This document shows, piece by piece, positions 11,065 to 23,032 of a DNA stretch of 64,000 nt; the first letter of the stretch is position 1; the number at the start of each line of letters is the position of its first letter. The stretch is from Thalassia testudinum (lineage: Eukaryota; Streptophyta; Magnoliopsida; Alismatales; Hydrocharitaceae). The notes under the pieces are model-generated. The model was not told where the DNA came from, searched no databases, and saw nothing but the letters and a program-made list of their open reading frames with translations. A program made the translations under genes and the position numbers. The DNA is taken from positions 14,514,501 through 14,578,500 of the forward strand of contig JAZHRO010000073.1 in the NCBI GenBank assembly GCA_037157565.1, written 5' to 3'.

Positions 11065-12513
11065 CTCACCATCTTCCCCCCTTCAAGGAAAAATGCTACA
11101 GTCGCATGGACATCGTTTTGAATTGTACTCCAATACCTTGGTAGAAGAAAGCATTAAACCTATCAGGCTCTGAGCTTTATCCACACCAATGGCCCATAAA
11201 GTGTCTCGAACCTCCTGTCTGGAATCCGACATGATTAGCATTTCATTCTTCTCAGTAGAAATCCTTTTGCGCACCGGCAGCAGGTGGTGTATTGTGTCCC
11301 CCCATGATCCTACAGACTCAAATAAGGAAGAAAAATGTTACCTCCTTTCTAATGTCCTCCTTGTCAAATATATCCCCATTGGGTAAGATGATGCGGGAAA
11401 GCATATTTTGGTTTTGTCTCACTCGTGTGGCCATGGAGAAAAATTTAGTGTTACAGTCCCCTTCCTTTAACCATAAAGCACGCCTCCGCTAGCACCACTC
11501 CCCCTCCTCTTCTTTCAATAGCCGTGCAATTTCCCTCTTGATGTGAATCTCCACCCCTTGTAGAGATGAATTGAGAGGGTCCTCACCCAGCCCCAAAGAG
11601 ATGGAATTAAATTTTTCCCTTAATTCCATGATGATGCGCGGTCTCTCCCTATCTTCCTTTGCCCATTTCTTGAGTTTCTCCTTCACCAACTTTAGCTTGC
11701 AGATGCATCTCAGAATTGGACTAGCCAACACAGGAGTGTCCTAAATTTCTTTGACCATGGGCAAGAATTCCTTCCTATCCACCCATTGGTTATAGAAACA
11801 AAATAGCTTTCGTTTCCCCCTATCCTCAACAATGGGGACCTTCATAAAAAGATGTCACTTCTCTGCTACCACATAGTGGAGTTAGGTTTAGGGAAAGAGT
11901 CCAAACCAACCCTCATTGCCCAGGGCTTTGTCAGGCCATGAAGTAATATGCTCCTCACCGATGCCTTGATTTGACCACATGAAGATCGAGCCAATGGCCA
12001 AAAGTTATGCTAACCCATGGTCCATCATGCAACTATTAAATTCTTCCATTGGACTGTAGGATGCTTAGGCACCACCCCTCTTCTCCTCTACCCATTGTAC
12101 CACATTAAAGTCACCTATAATTAGCCATTGTTGGTTTGTCATTTGTGCCCAACCATGCATATCTGACCACAAGGATTTGTGGTCATTTGCTATGTTGTGT
12201 GCATAGACGAGGAATGAGCACCCACCCTTATTAGTCATGCAAGCAAGGATCATTTGATTTGATCTACATAAGATCTCTGCAGCCCAACTGTCCTCCTTGA
12301 AGGCCAGCACTATTCTCATATTCCTTGCAAATCCCACATTGGAATGGCAAGCCCATCCCTATGGGACGGTCCTCAAGAATTCCACCCACTGTGTACTAAT
12401 ACGCATCTCCAACAACCCCACAATCTCTGCATCTAGCTATCTCAGCAGATCCCACACCCCCTTTCTTTTTTTAGGGTCACATAGCCACTAGTGTTCCAGA
12501 CCACTATGGTCAT
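11065..12513 (-). pseudogene. LINE ORF2 N-terminal part: AP endonuclease and start of RT
   Basis: ORF2 of an L1-type LINE. The start is put at the Met at 12511-12513, because MTIVVWN is the usual first block of plant L1 endonucleases. The endonuclease C-terminal half is clear: QQWLIIGDFNVV and EEKRGG (about 12065-12130), then EEFNSCMMDHGLA and FMWSNQG (11890-12050). The linker has KLKLVKEKLKKWAKE (about 11650-11700) and LLKEEEGEW (11490-11520). The RT begins with REEVRD-like VRDTLWAIGVDKA (about 11160-11215), followed after a frameshift by PDRFNAFFYQ. Several stops and frameshifts make it non-functional. It continues at 7735 beyond the solo LTR. Confidence 0.85.
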
Positions 12514-13115
12514 TTACGAGGATGGGGGTAGGATGCACTCCCCTCTGCCTTAGAATCACCATTTTTGGCCTTACTCCAACCACCTATTGTGGCCTTTGTA
12601 CCTTATTCTATGTCTTCCTTCCTTGCTTCTCTATGACCTTTCTTCCCTTTCTTTGACATACGTTGCTATTTCCTTAGGCCTAGTTTACTTGAAGGGTTAG
12701 CCTTTCAAAAGGTGAGTTAACTTTTTTTCTTGACTACTTAACTCCTATTTGCTAACTCGGATTTAGCTACTTTAATATAGGCTTTTCAAACACCAATTTT
12801 AACTGGTGTTAGCTAAACCTGTATTAAAATCATACACTACTCATGTTTGTGACAACCCTCATGTTTTAGATACTACTATCAAGTGAATAGTATAAGGGTT
12901 AACACCACAACTTAATACCAATTTAAATAAGTACAAACTCGTCTTAACATCACTCTATAAGTAAATATAATTATAAATTAATACTAATTTTATATTTTTT
13001 AATATCACTTTCCTAATTCCTAATTTAATTAACCCTTAATCTTTGCACTTTTGCCCCTTTTTATTCTTTGGCCCCGTGGTGGACTATTTTTTAGCATTGG
13101 ACTGCATATATTCCT

Positions 13116-14165
13116 CTAGCTGACATGGAACCAAAATATCGTTCGGTCCCAAATCTCCGAGTGATGCCTCTCCTTCTGGGCCCACTGCAGAGGAATTAGG
13201 CTCCTCCTTGCGCAGTTTAGATTGGGTAGAACGTGCCTTGGGGGAAGGCCCCATTGAGTTTCACTCGGGAGATGTGCCATCGTTTCCTCTTCCCATGCAA
13301 ATTGTTGGTCTCCTTCTGGCCAGTCATCTCCACTGCCACCTCCCCGACGCCGACAACAATGTCTTCCTCTTGTTCTACTCTGGGGCACCTACCAGCATCG
13401 TGGCCAAAGACAGCATCTCGCTCATCGAGGGGGCATCCACTCATATTGCACAGAGACGCTCTGAGTGGCCTCAGTGGACCCTCTAAGATCGACTTCTACC
13501 ACGTCCAGAAGTTCCTTCGCCGCAGACACCTCCACGCAGCATCGTATAAAGTTGATCCGCCGCACCTCCGACGTGTCCCTGTTGCAATAGAGCGACATCC
13601 CAATTGCATTGAGGATCTTGCTAATGATCCTCCTCGACCGAAATCTGAGTCCAAGATCAGTAAGTCTTACCCATATCGGCACCGTCGTCGTATCTTCCCT
13701 GAGTAGCTTGACCTCCGGACTCCGACTCCATCTTCTAGTGATGAGGAACTCCCCACTTCGTAGGAACAAGGGGCCTCTCTCCACCACCGAAAGACGATCG
13801 ACCTCTAGTTCAAAATCCACGAGGAAAAAACCCCCTTCAAGAGAAAAGACTTGAAATTTGCCACTGTAGCTCCAAACGTTTTTAACGAATTTCTCCACCA
13901 CCACGAATGGTGGTCTCTTCCCCAGGGAGTGCACGATTACCGCCTTTTCCCACTTCCTCTCCCCTTCCGCAGCTTCATCCTCCTCGATGACCACCTCGTC
14001 AGGGTCTTCCAGCAGGATAAACTCGAGGGCGGCATTGTGCCCCACAGCATCCTGGAAAGCAATCGTTCCACGAACGAGGTTGACCGTACGTCCCCCTCCT
14101 TCAACCTCCGCCGATCATGGTTGTCTGGCACTCTCCCTCTCCAACACCATCCGAGACTCCTCATG
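13116..14165 (-). pseudogene. LINE ORF1 with DUF4283 domain and degenerate zinc knuckle
   Basis: ORF1 of a plant L1 LINE encodes an RNA-binding chaperone. The frame reads from about 14090 (TVNLVRGTIAFQDAVGHNAAL). It goes through the DUF4283 signature (GKRPPFVVVEKFVKNVWSY, FQVFSLEGGFFLVDFE, VPIWVRLTDLGLRF, IGMSLYC) to YEWMPPR at 13422. A frameshift then leads to the remnant of the usual C-x2-C-x4-H-x4-C knuckle (DERDAVFGHDAGRCP, about 13370-13420), in which the early cysteines are lost. An Arg/Gly-rich tail follows to about 13116. It lies upstream of ORF2 on the same strand with about 600 bp between them. Confidence 0.85.
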
Positions 14166-14375
14166 ACCTCTCTCCCTCTCCCTCTCTCTCCCTCAAGTTC
14201 TCTCGGTTTCCCCCTCTCCCCCTACCTCCCCCTCTCCCTCGCCCATCTTTCCAGCTTGGTTGCGTTTAACTGCCTGAGATTTCACCCCTATACTGTTGTG
14301 AAGGGATTGTCATCCTTCCAAACGTCTATTTACCGGCTTCCTAATTTTAATGGGCTGATTGAGGAACACTAGTGG
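14166..14375 (-). other. Probable LINE 5' UTR, GA-rich on the minus strand
   Basis: The plus strand is strongly pyrimidine-rich (CTCTCTCCCTCTCCC, 14165-14240), so the minus strand just upstream of ORF1 is purine-rich, as plant L1 5' UTRs often are. The exact LINE 5' end and its target duplication could not be located. Confidence 0.4.
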
Positions 14376-16198
14376 ACATTTATAAACCCCATTTGACCAG
14401 CGGTCCACGTTATGACCGACACACCATGCCTTGTTGTTTCTTCGGTCTCCATTCCCTTGGACAACCCCTTCTCATCATACAACATACTGTCCATGAATTT
14501 CCACACATGATTTCGTGCGCATGCGTGGCTAATCTCGTGCCCTATAGATTGCCTCTTCTCTTCCCTCAATAATTTCAAACATCAAACAACCTGTGTTCCC
14601 TTCCTTTCCGAAACTTAAGTGAAACACCCGAAGTCGCTTTCTTTGCCCATTGCCTTGCCCCTGATCAACATTTATAGCATATCATGTGGAACTCCCTCTC
14701 CCACGATGAAAGGATTTATTGGGGAGCAAAAATGTCTAGAACCTGAACCCTTCCGATCTATCAAGGGAAATCTGTAATCCTGCAATCATGTTCCTCTCCA
14801 TAATTTCTCGGACACTATTAATGAACGATCCGCAAGAAGCAAACTAAATGCATTCTCAATCTAATGGTTCATATGCTTTTTCTGGTACATATTGTTTTCA
14901 CACAACGACATTAGAATTAGGTGAATGCAGAGGGAGAGGCTAAGCTCATTGAAGAAGTCGTTGCTTAAAAGAGTTCGATGCAAAGTAAGCAGAAATTCCC
15001 ACAGATTATTTGGATTTGATCAGTGAGCGTTGTAAACCGCAACTTCCCATTCGGGTATGATCGAGATTAAATATGTAAGTTGGATTAAGGTTTAAAATAT
15101 CGTGATTTATCGATAATTTATCACTATCGATATCGATATTATTAAAGTTATTTTTATTTTGATATCGATGATATATCGTCGATATTAAGAGATATGACAT
15201 AAATTTTATGATATTTTATATTTTTTTAGTAATTTCTTTAAAATTCATCGATATTATATATCTTTAATATATTTTTTTTTTAACTTATCAATATCAATAT
15301 TTAAAATCTTGAGTTAAATAAATTGGATAAAAACAAGTGCAATGGTTGTTTTATATAAACAAAATCTGCTTCTTGTTCATACTTCAAGCAAAATTATGCA
15401 TGCATTATTGATTTACAATATGTGTGGATCCCTATGCTTTTAAATTAGAATGCCCCTGGCATACAGGATTTCGAGTTTATTTATCCTTTGTTGTCTTAAG
15501 AATTCATCAGTTTCTGTCTATTGCTTAATAGCCTATTGAAATAAATATCTTTCATGATGGTTGTTGCAAGACAAATAGTATAATTTTTTAGTCGTCACTA
15601 AACCTAGTGTAATGGCGAATGAAGTATTTGGTGCTCTGAGTGATCATCCGCTTTCAAATTACTATAGTGACGATTTTCATTTGACATTATTAATAATGAC
15701 ATAAACATTTATACCTATAAATTATTTTCGCAAAGCATAACAACTGTGGCATATTCATCACTGGATAATACAAACCAAGGATATTGGCACCAGCTAAGTG
15801 GTTGGTAAAGATCACTTTTGTTGTAAAAAAAAAAATTAAATCCCACATTATTACATGGAGCTATTTACATCTTAACTTTAAAATTTTTTTAATTACATCT
15901 ATACCCCTCTAAATTTTGTATTTACTTTTATAACCCTACAAAGTTCTTAACCATTACAAGTTATACCCGTAGGTCATCTTTCCATTAGATTTTAAGGAAT
16001 ATTCAGAGAATATTCACTAATGACTATTATAGATAATGATAGAAAAGTGAAAAATTGCATTACTACCCCTATCCTTTTTTTTTGAGGTATTTACATTTAT
16101 GCCCTTGAAATCTTTTCTAATTAGATTTATACCTTCATAAACTTTATATTTAGAGTTTTTCCCTCTTCCTTCTTCCTCTCCTCACCTTCATCCTCCTT
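14376..16198. other. Unassigned AT-rich stretch
   Basis: No gene is seen. The stretch 15085-15300 is rich in ATCGAT/GATATC palindromes (for example ATCACTATCGATATCGATAT). The stretch 15830-16160 contains repeated phrases of the type TACCCCTNTAAATTTTGTATTTA, alternating with poly-T/A, which look like diverged repeats. No TIRs or LTR ends could be fixed. Confidence 0.4.
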
Positions 16199-16613
16199 AA
16201 GTTCTTAATGCACATCCTTGTCGGAGGCCTTTTTCCCTGACTCTTGCTCATCGACCTCCTTCTCCCTCCTACTCACTGACCTCCTACCCTCCACCCACAA
16301 ACCACGTCCCCCTCCTCCTCACCGACCTCCTCCCACATCTTGCTCCTCCCTCGACCTATCCTCCTCCTTTGCCAACCCCTACTCCTCCCCGACATCTTCT
16401 CCTACTCCACCCACCTTGTTTCCCAACCCCTACTTCTTTCTCCTCCTCATCGATTGATGAGAGAGAGAGAGAGAGAGAAGGTTTGTGGTTGGGGGGGGGG
16501 GCGGGGCGGGGGGAGGTCGATGAGCATGAGGGCGAAGAAGGGTGGAGGAGGAGAAGGGGTCAAAGAAGGAGTAGGGGTTAGCAAAGGAGGATTGTCCAAG
16601 GGAGTAGTAGGAG
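16199..16613. repeat. CT-rich / GA-rich opposed tract
   Basis: A pyrimidine-rich block (16199-16440) meets a purine-rich block (16450-16612) at the small palindrome CTCATCGATTGATGAG. Blocks recur in inverted sense: GCTCATCGACCTCC (near 16247) against GGAGGTCGATGAGC (near 16514), and CCAACCCCTACTCCT (near 16374) against AGGAGTAGGGGTTAGC (near 16569). Their order is not mirror-symmetric, so this is not a simple hairpin. The ORFs here are low-complexity. Confidence 0.6.
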
Positions 16614-17030
16614 TCACTACTAAAAAATGGTGATATGCCGTCGGTTCGTTACCATCGATTGCGCAAGCGACGCCAAAAATACTTTTGCCGTCACTTAGTG
16701 ATATAAGCATTGGTGAAGACCACACTAAAATTAAGTGCCCCCACCTCGCCCAAAAAGTAGTATGTAATGAATATTTGTTGTCACTTATTACAGTAAGCAA
16801 TGACAAATCTAGACCTTAAATTTTCACTTAAAATTTTACGCGCGAGAATTGAGATTGAATTATACATTTGCCGTCGCTTATTATAATAAGCGACAACAAA
16901 AGTCAACCTAAAATTTTTCGCAAAAATTTTAGGTGCGAGAATTGAAATTGAATTATACATTTGCCGTTGCTTATTAATTAAACTGATGGCAAATGTTAGA
17001 CCTTGTATCCCTCGTAGAACCCTCTCCTCC
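16614..17030 (+). mobile_element. CACTA (En/Spm-type) transposon terminus with subterminal repeats
   Basis: It begins CACTACTAAAAAAT, the canonical CACTA terminal inverted repeat. Repeated subterminal units follow: GCCGTCGCTTATTATAATAAGCGAC near 16870, with variants near 16685, 16770 and 16965 (TTGCCGTxxCTTAnT). These are typical transposase-binding arrays. The chromovirus begins at about 17036, so this end appears severed from the rest of its element. No matching TIR is seen elsewhere in the window. No transposase coding sequence is present. Confidence 0.75.
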
Positions 17031-20000
17031 CCCACTGTTACGACCTGATCCTAAATCCCTACAGAACCTGAGACCGACCGGCCTCGACTAATCCTAAGAC
17101 TTAGTCGTCGAATGAAAAATAACCAAAAGCAGAAAATATTCCCCAACCACAAGTATAATGTAACTAAGTAGAAAAATATTACAGAGATAGTAAAAGAACC
17201 AAAATAGAATGTCTCATAATAATATAGTCCATCACATCTATTATAGCGGAACGTAAAGCGGGAAATATAACAGAAAAAGTATTTCATATAACAAAATACT
17301 CACTACCACAAAAGAAGTTAGGAAACGGAAAGGAAACATAGCTAAGGTTGGGCTCGACTGGGCCTAGCTCCCTCTGCAGCTGGTGATGCTGGCTGCTCAA
17401 CTCTCTGACCTGAACAAAGTTATAAAATTTTATAGTCAGCTAACGCTAAGTACAGTGGTAATTAAACCATTTACATGCAATTCAAATAAGCAACTGATTT
17501 ATTTTCATTCTCATTTAGCTCAACCAAGTATTTCTAAATTGTTTGTTCTTTTATTCATCTGGCCATTTCTTGATCTTGTTTGTTCCTCAAGGGAACGATC
17601 TTGATTGTAGTCTTTTCCGTGATGTAGGATGTACACGTGATGCTCTCCTAGCTTGGAGAGTCTCCCGTGGTAGTCCTACACTCAGTCAACCACCCTGAGG
17701 TCACGGTTGCAACGTAGTGGTGACTACGGCACGTGTGAAAAGCACACGGGTAGCTACCCCGCACTGGCACGCGGTCAGTCGTTTCCGCTAGCGGGTACGC
17801 CTAAATGTACAACATGGAACAGTACAGGGCCTTGCCCTCTCATAATAGGGGTCTTGCCCTTCCACAGTCCGCGTATCCTCATCCAACTATCCTGGTTTGC
17901 CCTAGTGGCCTAACAAGAGTCGGTGTAGGGTGGCTAGTCTTAACCTCGGGACCTGTGGAGTGGCTAGCTCCCTCCCTACACTAAGTAGCTCACCTCGGTA
18001 CCACGTACACTAGGGTCAAACAGAAGTCGGTGTAGAGTGACTAGACATAACCTCGGGTCTCAACCTAAAGGGGCGGCTAGCTCCCCTCTACACTAAATGG
18101 ACAATTGCTCTCCTTGGTATCACGTACACAAGGGCCAGCTCACTTCCCATTTACTTACTAAGTTCTATCCATATACAGGAGTTCTTCTCCTAACTCCCCG
18201 TAAAGTTCATGCTTGTATTTCCTTCGTTCCATTTTCCAAAATTTTGATCTCACTATTCACATTACAGGTTTTATTCTTATAACAAGCAGCTCATGTTTTA
18301 CTAACTGAGAAAAGCATCACATCAATAAACTAATACATTTGCTAGCAAGTTAGTTTAACATGCATCTCAAGGAAACAATGTAGCTCAAGCAATAGTCGTT
18401 CGCTTCTGCCCTAGGGTTCATTTCATGTCCTAGGGTTCAATTAAGTTATTCTAAACGTGCACTTTGTTTGATTAAACTTGATATTAAAGCAAACCACTCT
18501 ATCGGGAAACACGGGAGGAATGGAGGCTAGAACCGCAGGTCCTGTCGACTCCATGGGTCCGACATACTTAACTGGCTGGAGACCTATACAATTGACCAAC
18601 CACGTCAAATGAGTCCAAAACTGTATATAAGTGACACTAACTCGTAGAGAAACTCAAGCGGAAAACAACGGTACTTCGTTTGCAGAAATCCGATTCCGTT
18701 TGGGCCCTAAATGGGCCAAAAACATGCATACTGTCTAAAATCAGATGTTTGGGACTAAGCCCAGTGGTGACGTTTCCCAACCGCGGCTAGTCTTTGTTTG
18801 TTTTAATGCTTATTACAGTAATGTCGTTGTGGTATAAAATAAGACAGCTACGGTTGTCGTTACCATTAAAATTTTACTCGAAAATAGTTTCCCGAGGTCG
18901 AACTCAGGGAGCTACTGGAATTTTAGAAGTACAATGTTTCTTTATTACAAAAATAAGAGAGAGAGAGAGGGAGAAATAGATTTCTGTCTTTTTCTTCTTC
19001 TCTTCTCTCTCTTTGCTTGTCTTCTTCTTCTCTTCTTTCTCTTTTCTTTATCTTTACGGGTCTTCTTCCTTGCCTCTGATTGCCTTCAGGTCCTCTTCTT
19101 CTTCTGCTTGTCTTCTAGTTCTTTTCTTCTTCAGTTCTTCTTTTTCTTGTCGTTATCTTCTTTCTTCCTTCTTCTCTTTTCTTTCTCTTCAGCTGCGGAG
19201 CCTTTTCCTTTCTTTTTCTTCTTCTCTACTTTATCTCCTCTGAATCTTCATCCGTCGTCTGATATCACAGTCAGACGACTTAAATGGCGGTCTGCTACAG
19301 TGCTTCCCCTCTTTTCTTCCTTTGCTGCTTCTTCTTCTTCTCTTCTTCTTCTGCTTGTCTTCTACCTTGGTCTTCTGCCTTGCTCAACTGCAGAGCCTTT
19401 TCAGAGTTTCTTCTCCCGCTCCCCTTCTTCTTCCTGCGGCCAAGTGGTGAACCTTCTTCCTTCGTGCCCTATTCCTGTACAAGGCACAGCAAAACCTAGC
19501 CCTTCCCTCTACCCACACGTCTTTCTCTCTCTCTATAAACCGCTCATAGGAAGCTCTCCCAGAGCTGGGTTAACGGGTCGGGCTGCGTAACCGGGACCAG
19601 GCGTACTGGCGTGAGTGGTGCGCGAGGAGTGCAGGGTAGTGTCGGGTCGGATCTGCTAGGTCCGCGTGGCATGGGTCGCGGACGAGGCGGGTGAGGGGAC
19701 CTCACCCCATGTTCTATGGTGCTAAGAGAAAAACACAAAATCAATTTAAATGGGTGCGGCGCTCTGAAATCTTACGATGTGGGACTAAACTTCGTTTCTT
19801 CGCGCGCGCGCCCGCAGGAAGGATGCAACCTTGCCTCAGCAACTGCGTCCTCATTTCTCCTTGCAAACCAGCTGCCTGCCTTCACCTGGGTCTCTCCAAT
19901 TCGCCTCGGCTAGAGTCCTGCTGCTTCGAGGCCTGGAGCTCGCTTGGAAGCTCCTTGCTTCGTCGCCAATGATGACTGGGGCTAAAAATCTGCCTAACAC

Positions 20001-21409
20001 AAATAGGACCTCTCGGCCTAATCAGACCACAGGGAAACCTTCACCGTGGCATGGCGAAGGTAGTGTGGGGTGCAGCAGGTTAAGGGGCGGTGTCTAGCGG
20101 CAACCCTAGGTCGGACTGCAACCGGAAAAATGGGTTTGATCGGGGGAGTGTTGTGGATGTGTGGAGTGGCAGTGGAGGGGTGGGGGGTGTTGGGTGGAGT
20201 GAGGCAGAGCTTTTGGGACAGTTGGCGAGTTGTGTGGAGTGGTGGATCGACGGGGACAACTCGTCGGAGGGTTGCCGGAGGGATGGAAGATGATGGTGGT
20301 CGGGCACAGTCGAGGGGTAATCAACTGAAATGAAGTGGGGAAAAGAAAGAGGGGACGAAGGGAAATAACAGTAACCTACCTATAGGGACGAAGGGGGCCG
20401 GAGCAGGGCGGCATTCGTATTGACTGTCGCCAGAGAAGAAACAGCCAGAGGGAGAGAGCGGCGGCGTGGAAGAGGGTAGGGAGGCGCGCGCTTGGTATGG
20501 CGCGACGCGGGGAGATTAGGCGAAGGTGGCTCTGCTGCTGGCATTGCAGCAGAGCGATGAGACGGAGGAGGAGAAGCTGCCGGAGCTGGTGGGTTCCTGT
20601 CGTAGTGGGGAGAGAGGAAGGGTTGGGGTTTTCTCCGTCAAGACCAAGCTGCCCAAACCGGCTGGCAACGCTGGTCTTTATAAAGGTGGTGGCGGAGGGG
20701 TGGATGCAGGCTGGCGACGTGCACCCCTTGCCGGAGTATGGTTGGAGATGAGACCCATACCTTCCGTGCGTGCGCACGGAAGGTGTGGGGGTCGTCATGC
20801 AACATGACTGAGTCCCTGCGACAGCAGACGTCGCAGGGAACTCCGCGTTCACTTTGCAGGACGTCCCCCTCACCCTCCGCGGCGCCATGCTCCGCGCAAA
20901 GTCGCCGGAGCATGGTGCTGCGCAGAGACTTGCAGGAGGGACCAAAATGAAAAGAACGATGAGGAAATTGGGGGCCAAAATGCAAGGGTTTCGAAAGTTA
21001 AGGGTCAAAAAGTAAATGATGAGGACCAAATTGCAAAGTCGGTCAAGGAGGTCTCTTCTTAGGCTCAAGTTTTTATGCATGACTATGTTGAATATAAGGA
21101 TTTTAATGGTGAATTTTGTTTCTAGGTCAGACCATGTTTGACTGGCCAATTTACGTAAAAACCTAAATTAAATCATTAATTGGGCATGGTTCGCAATGTA
21201 GGTCAAAATGGGTTTCTAAGGCCAAATTGAAGGTTCTAAACCCTAGAGATTATTTTTCTATGAATTTTAGAGGGTTTAGTTGATTTTTACATAGCCTCGA
21301 ACCTCGTGAATTGAAGTGGATTTATTTTAGGGTTACAGAATGTCATTTAATTCCTTGGAGTTACTGTAGCCCTTGTTAGGTCAGATCATCCCACTTTCCT
21401 TCTTATTAG

Positions 21410-23032
21410 GTTAGTTTTGAAATTGCACTAGAGGGGGGGTGAATAGTGAAATTATGGAATATTGAAAAAAAAAAAAAATTCAATCACACAATATACTCAA
21501 TTATTTTTAGGTGGAAACCCAAGATGGGTGAAAACCACCACCTAAGCCAATCTCTTGACTTAGGATTTTCGATCACAAGGTGATCAATCCACTAACCACA
21601 CTACTTAAACGAGGGTAGTGTACCTCAATTACAATTCCCACCTCCGATCCCTTAACGGAGGTTTCTCTCTTCAAAATGAAGAGACGGGGACCCGACAGGC
21701 CGGATACCCAAAATACAGAAATTAAGAAGTAAAGATAACACCTATAGAGCACCCCAATAATTTAGTTGCTTTCTTATCTACTAAGCATGAAAAGAACTCC
21801 CTGATGATTTGCAGAACGGAGCGAGCCGAGAGTATGGATTTGCCCTTTGATCAGAGTATTAGCACAGCACAAGGGCAAGATGGAGCTTAAAGTAGTGAGC
21901 AAGAGATTTTTCTAATGGAATTGTATCTCAAGAGGTGTGTGTTGCCAAAGAAGAGTTGTAGTCTATTTATAGGCAAGTTTGGAACCTTCAAGAACACTTG
22001 GGAGAGCTCTTCTAGCCGTTGGAGACAAATCCCAAGAGTTTAGGACGAAATCCACACAAAATCAGGGCAATGATGATTCTGACAGCAACATCAGACGTCT
22101 AATTATAGGATCAGACGTCTTACAGGACGTCTGATTTTTCCTATGGTCGTCTAATATTGCAGGACATCCTTAACGGACTCTATTGGATCAAAAGAAGGAC
22201 GTCTGATATTATGTCATAAGACGTCTGATTAGTTTACTGGACGTCTAATGAATGGTGCATTCGTTCCTGTTATCATCGGATCCAAATAGGGTTCTAGGTT
22301 TAGAGGATCAGACGTCGTTACGGACGTCTGAGGACATTAACAGACGTCTGGAAACCTAAATACTCTTCCTTGCTGCTTCTGCCAAAAGATTATGTGGCCG
22401 TAGACAGATACGCACAGAAAATCATGGCCAACGGTTCAAAGGCAGACGTCTGTAAGTGTGTCAAGATGTCTTGAAATTGTTTTTGCCTACAAAAAGTCTA
22501 ACGGTTAGTATAAGGACGTCTGGGTAAAGAATCAGACGTCTGTGAACGGTTATCGACGTCTGAAAGTGAAGTCCTTCGACTGATGTTTATGAGGAGATGA
22601 ACAAAGGCAGAAATATTTGAAATTAGACGTCTGATACACATGTCAGACGTCTTATGGTGGAAAATCAGACGTCTGGACTTTTTACTGGACGTCTGATAAA
22701 AGTATAAGTGTTGGATTTTTGTTTCTAATTTATCCTAAGTGTAGAGAGCCTAAGTTAGCTATTTATAGGTTATGTTTGGGGGCTCTTTACAATATTTCTA
22801 AACTCAAATAAGATGAAAATTACAACCTTTGAAAGTTTACATGAAAAAAGCCTAAGACCTAATACTTATGCTACTCGTCTTCACGCTTTTAATCTCCCGT
22901 CTTGGAAAGCTTTTTGAAATCCTACAAATATGTTATTATAGAGAGAAAACAATATGCTACGCTTTATTTATTATTTCATTTTCTACATTTTGTAAAATCA
23001 TCAAAATATTATATATGAGTAGTTGAACTAAC
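21410..23032. mobile_element. Insert E within solo LTR D, carrying a GACGTC palindrome array
   Basis: D sequence stops near TTCTTATTAG and resumes at AAGTTTGACCTG, compared with the intact copy around 41440-41465. The inserted 1.6 kb has 7-bp inverted ends, GTTAGTT (21410-21416) and AACTAAC (23026-23032). No clear target duplication is seen. Near the left end is CACTAGAGGGGGGGTGAATAG, a phrase I associate with plant LTR elements of copia type. It has no coding capacity. It may be a solo copia LTR or another non-autonomous element. It contains a dense array of GACGTC palindromes (22092-22695). Confidence 0.55.
22092..22695. repeat. Array of CAGACGTCTG-like palindromes (17 GACGTC hexamers)
   Basis: I count 17 GACGTC hexamers in about 600 bp. 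Most are extended to (C/G)(A/G)GACGTCT(G/A), with irregular spacing of about 15-120 bp and unrelated sequence between them. It is not a simple tandem repeat, because only the palindrome recurs. GACGTC is the C-box type core bound by plant bZIP factors. That role here is inference. Confidence 0.85.

Noticed and set aside
16199..16613. Long hairpin (foldback transposon) from the CT-rich and GA-rich halves
   Set aside because: Complementary blocks are present but not in mirror order, so a long stem cannot form. Only a 16-bp central palindrome is clean.
18934..19590. 218-codon Ser/Leu/Phe-rich ORF resembling a membrane protein
   Set aside because: It is the translation of a CTT-rich pyrimidine tract in solo LTR D. 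Similar ORFs recur at 36522 and 39118 for the same reason.
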